Below, one piece after another: positions 56,958 to 64,000 of a DNA stretch of 64,000 bases (position 1 is its first letter; each line of letters begins with the position of its first letter). The stretch spans positions 62,001 through 126,000 of the forward strand of contig NZ_RQII01000028.1 in the NCBI RefSeq assembly GCF_004761975.1, read 5' to 3'. The translations under genes were made by a program, and so were the position numbers. A model generated the notes under the pieces. That model did no database searches. It was not told where the DNA came from and was given only the letters and a program-made list of their open reading frames with translations. This DNA comes from Planococcus koreensis (GTDB taxonomy: Bacteria > Bacillota > Bacilli > Bacillales_A > Planococcaceae).

Positions 56958-57875
56958 ATGAAGAAGCTATCCCTATTCCTTGTTTTACTGGCAGCATTGC
57001 TGCTTGCTGCATGCAATTCCGATTCCGAAACTGCTGAGCCTGCTGAAACATCCGGCTCATCCGATACGATTACATACGAATCCGAAAGCGGTCCCGTGGA
57101 AGTCCCGGCAGACCCGCAGCGCGTCTTGGTGCTGTCTACTTATGCAGGAAATGTCATGGCACTTGATGTCCCGCTTGTAGGCGTTGATGCTTGGTCAAAA
57201 GCGAACCCTCGTTTTGAAGAAGAATTGCAAGGCGTTGAAGAAGTGACAGAAGATAATTTAGAAAAAATCATCGAATTGGAGCCGGATTTGATCATCGGCC
57301 TTTCAACCATCAAGAACATCGACAAATTGAAGGAAATCGCACCAACCGTGACGTATACTTACGGCCAAGTCGATTACCTGACACAGCATTTGGAAATCGG
57401 TAAATTAGTGAACAAAGAACAAGAAGCACAAACATGGATTGACGATTTCAAAACGCGCGCACAACAAGCTGGCGATGACATCCGTGCTGAAATCGGCGAA
57501 GACGCAACTGTCTCGGTCATCGAAAACTTCGACAAGCAATTGTATGTTTTCGGCGATAACTGGGGCCGCGGAACCGAAATCCTTTACCAGGAAATGAAAT
57601 TGAAAATGCCTGCTAAAGTGGAAGAAATGGCGTTGAAAGACGGCTTCTACGCTTTGTCGCAAGAAGTGCTTCCTGAATACATGGGCGATTACGTCATCTT
57701 CAGCAAAGACAGCGAACAAGACAACTCTTTCCAAGAAACAGATGTTTATAAAAATACACCAGCCGTCAAAAATGGCCAGGTTTTTGAAGCCAATGCCAAA
57801 GAATTCTATTTCAACGATCCGATCTCATTGGATTACCAATTGGAATTCTTCAAGGAACACTTCCTGAAACAATAA
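56958..57875 (+). CDS. Siderophore-binding lipoprotein of the ABC transporter
   Basis: 305 residues. The signal MKKLSLFLVLLAALLLAAC has the lipobox LLAAC. The mature protein has the class III binding fold (VPADPQRVLVLSTYAGNVMAL; LEPDLIIGLSTIKNIDKL) seen in FeuA/FhuD-like proteins. It catches the iron-siderophore outside and hands it to the permeases. AAAGGAG sits in the ATPase stop. A hairpin behind it (57882-57916) separates it from the permease genes. Confidence 0.92.
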   Translation: MKKLSLFLVLLAALLLAACNSDSETAEPAETSGSSDTITYESESGPVEVPADPQRVLVLSTYAGNVMALDVPLVGVDAWSKANPRFEEELQGVEEVTEDNLEKIIELEPDLIIGLSTIKNIDKLKEIAPTVTYTYGQVDYLTQHLEIGKLVNKEQEAQTWIDDFKTRAQQAGDDIRAEIGEDATVSVIENFDKQLYVFGDNWGRGTEILYQEMKLKMPAKVEEMALKDGFYALSQEVLPEYMGDYVIFSKDSEQDNSFQETDVYKNTPAVKNGQVFEANAKEFYFNDPISLDYQLEFFKEHFLKQ

Positions 57876-57881
57876 CGCTGC

Positions 57882-57916
57882 GAGAGGAATTCCTGACAAC
57901 AGGGATTCCTCTTTGG
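57882..57916 (+). terminator. Hairpin between binding protein and permease genes
   Basis: AGAGGAATtCCT pairs with AGGgATTCCTCT, followed by TTGG only, a weak terminator or 3' stabiliser that may give more binding protein than permease. Confidence 0.6.
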
Positions 57917-57974
57917 TGTTCAAACACAGACATGCACCACTAAATCTTAGCCTATATAGAAAAGATGATGCCTT

Positions 57975-58973
57975 ATGCCAAACCAAACTTCATTTTTCAT
58001 AAAAATAGCTGCAGGCGCAGTAGCTTTTGCCGCTATGTTCGTCATTTCCATCGCTTTCGGGGCTGCCGATATCAGCTTGAAAGACACGGCGCTGGCACTG
58101 TTTTCCAACGCGTCGAACGACGCCATTTCGGTGATCCGTGAAATCCGGCTGCCGCGGGAACTGGCCGCTGTCCTAGTCGGCGCAGCACTTGCGGTGTCCG
58201 GAGCTATCATGCAAGGCATGACGCGCAATCCGTTAGCGGATCCCGGATTGCTCGGCTTGACTGCCGGCGCAAACGCTGCGCTTGCCATTACTTTGGCGTT
58301 CATCCCAGCAGCCAATTATTTCGGCATCATGATTGCCTGCTTTATCGGCGCTGCCGTTGGTGCAGCGCTCGTATTCGGGCTCGGTTCGGTCAAACGAGGC
58401 GGCTTTTCGCCGTTTCGCATCGTCTTGGCGGGTGCCGCCATTTCCGCTTTCTTGAGCGCATTGGCAGAAGGCATCGGCATTTACTTCAAGATTTCAAAAG
58501 ACGTTTCGATGTGGACTGCCGGCGGCTTGATCGGCACGACGTGGGGGCAGCTAAAAGTGATTTCCCCTTTTATCGCCGTGTCGCTGGTCATCGCTTTGCT
58601 GCTCGCGCGTCAATTGTCGATCCTCAGCTTAAGCGAGGAAGCAGCGATCGGCCTTGGCCAAAAAACGATGCAGACGAAAGCTCTCTTATTCGTTGCCATT
58701 ACCATGCTTGCCGGTGCTGCCGTAGCGCTTGCCGGCAATATGGCTTTTGTCGGCCTGTTGGTGCCGCATATCGTGCGCGCCATTGTCGGCGTCGATTACC
58801 GCCACATCATTCCCATGTCCGCTATTGCCGGAGCGATTTTCATGCTCTTCGCAGATTTGCTCGGCAGAACGATCAATGCACCGTTCGAAACACCGGTGGC
58901 GGCGATTGTCGCCATGCTGGGCTTGCCTTTCTTCCTGCTTATTGTGCGTAAAGGAGGAGGAGCGTTCACATGA
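57975..58973 (+). CDS. Iron-siderophore ABC permease (FecCD family), first
   Basis: 332 residues, about nine helices. IREIRLPRELAAVLVGAALAVSGAIMQGMTRNPLADPGLLGLTAG is the FecCD signature (LADPGLLGLTAG), and VGLLVPHIVRAIVGVDYRHIIP is the coupling loop for the ATPase. It pairs with the next permease to make the channel. Its start lies 100 bp past the binding protein; the ribosome site is not strong. ATGA overlaps with the next gene. Confidence 0.93.
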   Translation: MPNQTSFFIKIAAGAVAFAAMFVISIAFGAADISLKDTALALFSNASNDAISVIREIRLPRELAAVLVGAALAVSGAIMQGMTRNPLADPGLLGLTAGANAALAITLAFIPAANYFGIMIACFIGAAVGAALVFGLGSVKRGGFSPFRIVLAGAAISAFLSALAEGIGIYFKISKDVSMWTAGGLIGTTWGQLKVISPFIAVSLVIALLLARQLSILSLSEEAAIGLGQKTMQTKALLFVAITMLAGAAVALAGNMAFVGLLVPHIVRAIVGVDYRHIIPMSAIAGAIFMLFADLLGRTINAPFETPVAAIVAMLGLPFFLLIVRKGGGAFT

Positions 58974-59977
58974 TCCAGGCTGCTTTAGTAAAAAAACAGC
59001 GGCGCTTTTTTTACGCGTTCGCACTGCTGATTGCCGCAACCGTAGTGGTAAGCCTCGGTTCGGGCTATTCGTCCCTATCCTATGACCGCCTGTTCGCGAC
59101 GTTTATCGGCCAAGGCACATTCAAAGAAGATTTTGTGCTGTATTCCATCCGCATGCCGCGCATTGCCATCACCCTATTGGCCGGCATGGCGCTTGCGCTC
59201 GCCGGCGCGATTCTGCAAAGCATCACGCGCAATGATTTGGCGGATCCGGGCATCATCGGCATCAATTCGGGAGCCGGTGTGGCGATTGCCGTGTTCTTCT
59301 TGTTCATGCCGGTTGATCCGGGTTTGTTCGTCTACTTGCTGCCGGCTGTCGCTTTTGCAGGCGCATTTTTGACCGCGCTGCTGATTTACGCGTTTTCCTA
59401 TAATAAAGCAACGGGCCTTCAGCCCATCCGCCTCGTATTGGTCGGCATCGGCTTTTCGATGGCTTTGTCGGGAATTATGATCGTCTTGATTTCTTCCGCT
59501 GAACGCGAAAAAGTGGATTTCATCGCCAATTGGCTGGCCGGCAATATCTGGGGCACTGACTGGCCGTTCGTGCTCGCCATCCTGCCTTGGCTGCTGGTGC
59601 TCATTCCGTTCACGCTGTACAAGGCAAACCGCCTGAACATGCTGAATTTGAGCGAACCGGTGGCGGTCGGGCTCGGCGTATCCATTGAAAAAGAACGCCT
59701 TACTTTGCTGATGACCGCTGTTGCATTAGCGGCCGCTGCGGTTTCCGTGACCGGCGGCATCGCCTTTATCGGATTGATGGCACCGCATATCGCAAAATCG
59801 CTTGTCGGTCCGCGCCACCAATTATTTTTGCCGCTTGCCATTCTAATCGGCGGCTGGCTGCTGCTGCTCGCGGACACGCTTGGCAGGAATATGCTTGAAC
59901 CTTCAGGCATTCCAGCCGGCATCATGGCCGCATTGATCGGTGCGCCTTATTTCATGTACTTGCTGATGAAAAAATAA
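58970..59977 (+). CDS. Iron-siderophore ABC permease (FecCD family), second
   Basis: 335 residues with the same fold as the gene before it: IRMPRIAITLLAGMALALAGAILQSITRNDLADPGIIGINSGAGV and IGLMAPHIAKSLVGPRHQLFLP. The two together form the heterodimeric channel. Its ATG overlaps the stop of the first permease by four bases, which secures equal amounts. A terminator follows. Confidence 0.93.
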   Translation: MIQAALVKKQRRFFYAFALLIAATVVVSLGSGYSSLSYDRLFATFIGQGTFKEDFVLYSIRMPRIAITLLAGMALALAGAILQSITRNDLADPGIIGINSGAGVAIAVFFLFMPVDPGLFVYLLPAVAFAGAFLTALLIYAFSYNKATGLQPIRLVLVGIGFSMALSGIMIVLISSAEREKVDFIANWLAGNIWGTDWPFVLAILPWLLVLIPFTLYKANRLNMLNLSEPVAVGLGVSIEKERLTLLMTAVALAAAAVSVTGGIAFIGLMAPHIAKSLVGPRHQLFLPLAILIGGWLLLLADTLGRNMLEPSGIPAGIMAALIGAPYFMYLLMKK

Positions 59978-60022
59978 CACCCTTAGGAGAAGAGACTCTT
60001 TTCCCGAGGGTGTTATTTCTTT
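59975..60022 (+). terminator. Terminator of the siderophore operon
   Basis: AACACCCTtaGG pairs with CC.gAGGGTGTT (one mismatch), then ATTTCTTTTC. Confidence 0.8.
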
Positions 60023-60063
60023 TCAGGGGGCTTCAGTGCAAGACTCCTTATCTAAATGCCAAC

Positions 60064-60100
60064 AGAAAAAGCTTCCGAGACCTGTGTCCCGGAAGCTTTT
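60064..60100 (-). terminator. Terminator after the EAL gene
   Basis: AAAAGCTTCCG pairs with CGGAAGCTTTT, with TTCTG after it on the minus strand. Confidence 0.75.
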
Positions 60101-60104
60101 GAAT

Positions 60105-61094
60105 TTAAACCATTTGCGGCTCTGCCGACGGCTTGCCAAAATAATAGCCTTGGAAAAGCTCGTAGCCTTTGTTTTTCAGCCAAACGAAATCTTCTTCCAC
60201 TTCAATGCCTTCAGCTAATGGCACCGAATCGATTTCGATCGCTTTGTTCAGGAAGTTCATCGCGACTGCCTGCTTCGCTTCATCTTCCGCAACGCCTTGG
60301 ACATACTTCATATCAAGCTTCATGTATTTCGGTTTCAGTTCAGCCAGCACCTCTGCTGTGCTATAGCCTTCACCGACATCATCCAACGCGTACTGGAAGC
60401 CTTTGGACTTGTAATAGGCAAGAATTTTCTTCAGATGGTCCATGTCATCCACCTTTTCGGTTTCGACTACTTCAAACACCAATTCCTTTGGGTCCACGCC
60501 CAATTGGTTGGCAAGTTCCGTCGTCGAACGCAGACAGAATTCGGGTGAGTAAATCGATGTCGGGATAAAGTTGATAAACGCCTTTTTCCCTTTCAAAACT
60601 GCTGCAAACTTCACAGCAGTCATCCGGCAGACCCGATCAAGCGCGTAAAGACGGCCTCTGCTTTTTGCCGCTGGGAAGATTTCATTGGGGTAAATGGTCG
60701 AGCCGTCTTCGTTCTGGAAGCGCGAAAGCATTTCATAGGCGAACACATTTCCATCGGCGTCAACAATCGGCTGGTAATGGCAGATCAGCCTTTCGTTTTT
60801 GATGACATCGTCAATCCAAGCCGTGTTAAAAACATGTTCAATTTCAGAAAGAGGCTGCCAGGATTCCTGGTTGATGCGAAACGCCACTTGGGCCGGATCT
60901 AGCAGGTCATTGCAGAAATCAAGGAATTCTCTCGCTCCCTGTTCATCAAGCTGCAATTTGTTCTCTTTTCTGATTACCGCCATTTCTCTTCTCTCCAAAT
61001 ACTCCGCAACTTGTTCCAAAACCGAGCTATTCAATTCGCCATCCAGGCGAATTTCGAATTTCAAGCTCGCGACTGCACAATTATTACATTCCAA
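60105..61094 (-). CDS. EAL-domain c-di-GMP phosphodiesterase
   Basis: 329 residues, no membrane segment. The first 85 residues are a small N-terminal part that begins with a CxxC-like MECNNC. The EAL domain starts near residue 90. Its motif reads AYEML and not EAL, but the remaining metal and catalytic residues are in place: NFIPTSIY, FEVVETE, ALDDVGEG, KLDMKYV and LAEGIE. So it probably cleaves cyclic di-GMP, though the change may alter it. TTG start with AAGGGGGA. Single gene. Confidence 0.86.
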   Translation of the reverse strand: MECNNCAVASLKFEIRLDGELNSSVLEQVAEYLERREMAVIRKENKLQLDEQGAREFLDFCNDLLDPAQVAFRINQESWQPLSEIEHVFNTAWIDDVIKNERLICHYQPIVDADGNVFAYEMLSRFQNEDGSTIYPNEIFPAAKSRGRLYALDRVCRMTAVKFAAVLKGKKAFINFIPTSIYSPEFCLRSTTELANQLGVDPKELVFEVVETEKVDDMDHLKKILAYYKSKGFQYALDDVGEGYSTAEVLAELKPKYMKLDMKYVQGVAEDEAKQAVAMNFLNKAIEIDSVPLAEGIEVEEDFVWLKNKGYELFQGYYFGKPSAEPQMV

Positions 61095-61257
61095 AAAACT
61101 TCCCCCTTAAAAAATATTGGTAATTATAGTTTACTTTATACATCTTACGACCTGTTAGTATTTTATTTCGTATTTCTAACAATTAATTTTTTGACTCTTC
61201 TTTTGTCAATTGTTCCTCTTCAATCCTCAGTTATTCACGTCATGCTTTAGTTCCATT

Positions 61258-61326
61258 AAAATTGGTATCACTGGATGGTAATGCCAATTTTTTGCCACAA
61301 AAATACACCCCTTTGAAAGAGGTGCA
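61258..61326 (-). terminator. Double hairpin after the sugar ABC permease
   Basis: TGCACCTC pairs with GGGGTGTA followed by TTTTTG on the minus strand (61297-61326); a second stem, AAAATTGG with CCAATTTT, lies just beyond (61258-61292). Confidence 0.75.
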
Positions 61327-61337
61327 TCCGTGGAACG

Positions 61338-62375
61338 CTAGCTTTTTGAAAACTTCTTTTTCGCGTAAACGTAAGTCACGGCAAGCGCCGCTACCAGTAC
61401 GCCGCCTTTGATGATGTCGAACGCGTAATACGGCAAATTGAGGATGGTCAGGCCGTTCAATAAAATCCCGATGACTGCCGCTCCGAAAAACGTGCCGAGC
61501 GCATTCGGTTTGCCTGCGCCAAGGACGGAGTAGCCGACAAATACCGCGGCGACCGCTTCCATCATCAGCGGTGCTCCCGCATCGATTTGGCCGGAGCCGA
61601 CGCGGGCCGTGAACAGGATGCCCGCCATGGAAGCGAAAATACCGGATACAACGTATGCCGTAAATTTCACTTTCTTCACATTGACGCCGGACAATGTTGC
61701 CGCTTCTGCGTTGCCGCCCGTCATATACAACACCCGACCCCAGCGCGTGTGATTCAAGATGAGGTATGAAACGAGCACCAGTATGACCATGATCCAAACC
61801 GGAACGGGCAAGCCGAGCATCTGCCCCTGTCCAATCCACAAGAACGCCTCTGACAATTGCCCAGGTGCCGTGCCGCCGGAAGTCAGCGGCATATTATTGT
61901 AGATGGAATAGCCTTCCGTATACGTGCGGTGCAAACCTGCGACAATGTACATCATGCTGAGCGTCGCGAGCAAATCCGGTATGCCGAGGACGACAATGAG
62001 GAAACTGTTGACGGCGCCTGCCAGCACACCGATTAATAACGGCAACAGCAAGACGAGCCATAACGGCATATCGTACCACACCATGAGCGACGCTGTAACG
62101 ACGGTCGACAGCGACATCGTCGAACCGACCGATAAATCGAAGCCGTCGACAACAAGTGTGAACGTAACGCCAAGCGCCAGCAAAGTTACGATCGAAATCG
62201 ACCGCATGATGTCGCTGAAGTTGCCGTACGTCAAAAAGGCATCGCTGACCGTGCTGAAGTAAAAAATGATGATGGCCAGCAGCGCAATAGCACCGTATTT
62301 AAACAGAAACTGTATGGCTTTTTCTTTCGGGCTGCTGCCGGTTTTCACTGCGCTCTTCTTTTCCACCGCTTGCAT
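61338..62375 (-). CDS. Sugar ABC transporter permease (RbsC/ribose type)
   Basis: 345 residues with about eight to ten helices. LVVDGFDLSVGSTMSLSTVVTASLM and LATLSMMYIVAGLHRTYTEGY are the signatures of the BPD_transp_2 family (RbsC, XylH, AraH), which imports pentoses and related sugars. The start at 62375 has GGAAAGGA and overlaps the ATPase gene by 77 bp, a long overlap. It is the last gene of the operon. The sugar cannot be named; the family also moves autoinducer 2. Confidence 0.9.
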   Translation of the reverse strand: MQAVEKKSAVKTGSSPKEKAIQFLFKYGAIALLAIIIFYFSTVSDAFLTYGNFSDIMRSISIVTLLALGVTFTLVVDGFDLSVGSTMSLSTVVTASLMVWYDMPLWLVLLLPLLIGVLAGAVNSFLIVVLGIPDLLATLSMMYIVAGLHRTYTEGYSIYNNMPLTSGGTAPGQLSEAFLWIGQGQMLGLPVPVWIMVILVLVSYLILNHTRWGRVLYMTGGNAEAATLSGVNVKKVKFTAYVVSGIFASMAGILFTARVGSGQIDAGAPLMMEAVAAVFVGYSVLGAGKPNALGTFFGAAVIGILLNGLTILNLPYYAFDIIKGGVLVAALAVTYVYAKKKFSKS

Positions 62376-63855
62376 ATAATAAAATCCTTTCCTGGGTCGC
62401 TTCTTGCCGTGAAAACTCCTTCACGATCTGACCGTTGTACATAACTAAAATCCGATCGGAGATGCCGATCGCTTCATGAATTTCACTGGAAAAATACACG
62501 CAGCTTTTGCCGCTCGATGCCAATTGGCGGATCAATTTGAAAATATCCACCTTTGCGCCGATATCGACGCCTTTGGTCGGTTCGTCGAAAAGGTAAAGTT
62601 TTGAATCGAGCGACATCCATTTGCCGATCGCCACTTTCTGCTGATTGCCGCCGCTTAAATGGATAAGCGGCGTCTCGGTGTTGTCGGTCTTGATTTGAAG
62701 ACGTCCGATGATGTCTTTGGCAAATGCCCTTTCCGCTCTTTTGTCCATGAAGAACTTCGGCGAAAATCTTCGCAGGTTCGGGAAAGATGCATTGGCCGAC
62801 AGCGATTCCTGAACAAACAAGCCTTCTTTGCGCCGTTCTTCCGGCACTAGCGCGATGCCTGCCTTGATGGCATCTGACGGGTGCTTCAACTTCAAAGCCC
62901 TGCCGCCGAGCGTGATGGTTCCGGATGTGAGCTTCGATTCCCCGAACAAGGCCTTCGCCAATTCGGTTTTGCCCGCTCCCACCAATCCGACGACGCCGAC
63001 AATTTCGCCAGCCGCTGCGCCGAACGACAGATGTTTCAATTTGCCTTCGTCCGACAAACCTTCCACGATCAATTGTGGTGCGCCAATTTCATGGTCGCGG
63101 TGCACCAATTCGTTGCTCAGTTTGGCGCCGAGCATCGATTCGACGACTTCTTCCTGTGAAGCAGCCTTGGCATCAAAGGTCTGGACCCATTTTCCTTCAG
63201 CCATGACGGTAATGCGGTCGCCAATTTCAAATACTTCCGGCAGCCGGTGCGAGATGAAAATACAACCGACGCCTTGGGCTTTCAAACCTTCAATGACTGA
63301 AAATAATTTAGCCGATTCGTGCAGCGATAGCGGTGCAGTTGGTTCATCGAAAATGATGATTTTAGCCGAATGGACGAGTGCCCGGGCAATCAGCACGAGC
63401 TGCTTTTCCGCTAAGGTCAGGTCAGCTGCTTTCTGGCCGACTGCGATGTTGTCCGATTGCAGTTCTTTCAAAACGCGGCGTGCATCATCGTAAAGTTTCT
63501 TTTGGGAGATGAAAAAAGAGCTGCCTCCTGCGAACGTGTCGAGCAGGATGTTTTCCGCTACCGACAATTCAGCAACGATCGCCGTGTCGACTTCCTGGTA
63601 AACCGTATAAATACCCTGCTCTTTCGCTTCTTTCGGCGAGCGCAGCTGGAGCGGAGAACCGTTCAATTTAATGTCTCCTTCGTCCTGGCTGTAGACGCCG
63701 GATAAAATTTTCATCAACGTGCTTTTTCCGGCACCGTTGACCCCAAGCAATGCATGGACTTCCCCTTTTTCGAGGCTGAACTGTGCTTGCTCCAAAGCCG
63801 TAACATTGCCGAATGATTTGCGGATAGCTGTCATTTCCAATAGTGGATGCTCCAT
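62299..63855 (-). CDS. Sugar ABC transporter ATP-binding protein (RbsA type)
   Basis: 518 residues with two nucleotide-binding domains in tandem. Walker A motifs are GVNGAGKSTLMKIL and VGLVGAGKTELAKAL; the second half has the LSGGNQQKVAIGKWMSL signature and DEPTKGVDIGAK, the first LTLAEKQLVLIARALVHSA with a degenerate signature as usual for RbsA. The start MEHPLLEM has AAAGGAGG at 63855; the reading upstream is non-coding. It lies between the binding protein gene and the permease gene. Confidence 0.93.
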   Translation of the reverse strand: MEHPLLEMTAIRKSFGNVTALEQAQFSLEKGEVHALLGVNGAGKSTLMKILSGVYSQDEGDIKLNGSPLQLRSPKEAKEQGIYTVYQEVDTAIVAELSVAENILLDTFAGGSSFFISQKKLYDDARRVLKELQSDNIAVGQKAADLTLAEKQLVLIARALVHSAKIIIFDEPTAPLSLHESAKLFSVIEGLKAQGVGCIFISHRLPEVFEIGDRITVMAEGKWVQTFDAKAASQEEVVESMLGAKLSNELVHRDHEIGAPQLIVEGLSDEGKLKHLSFGAAAGEIVGVVGLVGAGKTELAKALFGESKLTSGTITLGGRALKLKHPSDAIKAGIALVPEERRKEGLFVQESLSANASFPNLRRFSPKFFMDKRAERAFAKDIIGRLQIKTDNTETPLIHLSGGNQQKVAIGKWMSLDSKLYLFDEPTKGVDIGAKVDIFKLIRQLASSGKSCVYFSSEIHEAIGISDRILVMYNGQIVKEFSRQEATQERILLYASGGKEERSENRQQPERKSHTVSV

Positions 63856-63872
63856 CTGCCCGCCTCCTTTCT

Positions 63873-63907
63873 GAGAAAGAAGCTGCCCCGTCGTGCAGGA
63901 CAGCTTC
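63873..63907 (-). terminator. Attenuator-like hairpin between binding protein and ATPase genes
   Basis: GAAGCTGtCC pairs with GGgGCAGCTTC, followed by TTTCT on the minus strand. It may lower the amount of ATPase relative to the binding protein. Confidence 0.7.
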
Positions 63908-63917
63908 ATTGCATTTT

Positions 63918-64000
63918 TCACTTGCCTTCCAATTCTTTCAAATCGTCGGTGTAGCCTTGTTCGCTCGCGCCCCATCCTTCGATGTACTCACTCAATTCAT
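63918..64000 (-). CDS. C-terminal end of a sugar-binding protein, cut by the window edge
   Basis: The last 27 codons read ELSEYIEGWGASEQGYTDDL and end KELEGK, then a stop at 63918. The position upstream of an RbsA-type ATPase and an RbsC-type permease, and the helical acidic tail, fit the periplasmic-type sugar-binding lipoprotein of this ABC operon. The upstream part lies outside the window, so the sugar class and the signal peptide cannot be checked. Confidence 0.65.
   Translation of the reverse strand, partial: ELSEYIEGWGASEQGYTDDLKELEGK

Overview
The window reads as chromosome of a low-to-mid GC Gram-positive bacterium of the Bacillota, most like the Planococcaceae (Planococcus/Planomicrobium type). 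The reasons are strong AGGAGG-type ribosome sites, frequent TTG/GTG starts, and Bacillus-style regulators and operators (OhrR, MhqR, Fnr with a C-terminal Fe-S motif, Fur, MarR, HxlR). A pabA-pabBC fusion, a YumC-type ferredoxin reductase and a ba3-type oxidase with a tiny IIa subunit point the same way. The genus is an inference. Most genes lie on the minus strand in short operons closed by clear hairpin terminators. I see no rRNA, tRNA, CRISPR array, insertion sequence or prophage.

Layout. 0.1-5.8 kb: two paralogous short-chain dehydrogenases flank a p-aminobenzoate operon (pabA, pabBC), a 20-bp tandem repeat and a small lipoprotein; the second dehydrogenase has lost its catalytic tyrosine. 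5.9-11.7 kb: a class I ribonucleotide reductase operon (thioesterase, nrdA, nrdB, flavodoxin) with two NrdR-type boxes, a cobalamin riboswitch with terminator, and a td-like group I intron inside nrdA carrying a frameshifted GIY-YIG endonuclease gene. 11.8-19.7 kb: acetyltransferases, hydrolases, a DinB-like protein, and the ohr-ohrR-gpx peroxide operon under twin operators. 19.8-22.3 kb: ba3-type oxidase (subunits IIa, II, I and a possible extra 27-residue membrane peptide) behind a perfect Fnr-type site. 22.4-24.9 kb: a quinone-response (Mhq-like) group. 25-32.4 kb: ArsR-MFS pair, serine hydrolase, CopB copper ATPase and an Fnr regulator. 32.6-35 kb: universal stress protein, an M23 cell-wall hydrolase and a degenerate 21-bp repeat array. 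35-43 kb: panB with a structured leader, two peptidase E-like proteins, acetyltransferases, a DMT exporter and a GGDEF cyclase. 43-48.4 kb: gluconate catabolism (gnd, gntP, gntK, divergent RpiR regulator). 48.4-54.4 kb: HxlR and MFS genes, TSUP exporter, PP2C-like protein and a MarR-MFS operon. 54.5-61.1 kb: cupin protein, ferredoxin-NADP reductase and a Fur-boxed siderophore ABC operon, then an EAL protein. 61.3-64 kb: a ribose-type sugar ABC transporter running off the end.

How the parts fit. The nrd operon appears controlled at three levels: NrdR at the promoter, B12 in the leader, and self-splicing for the mRNA. The B12 switch suggests a B12-dependent reductase elsewhere in the genome. 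The window also encodes an Fnr with an Fe-S motif and, 10 kb away, a terminal oxidase promoter with an Fnr site at exactly -41.5, which suggests a local oxygen-response link. Peroxide, quinone, copper and iron modules make this a stress- and redox-rich stretch. I found no clear, wholly novel multi-gene system. The best leads are the layered control of the intron-split nrd operon, the valine-for-tyrosine dehydrogenase paralogue, the panB leader and the two repeat arrays.
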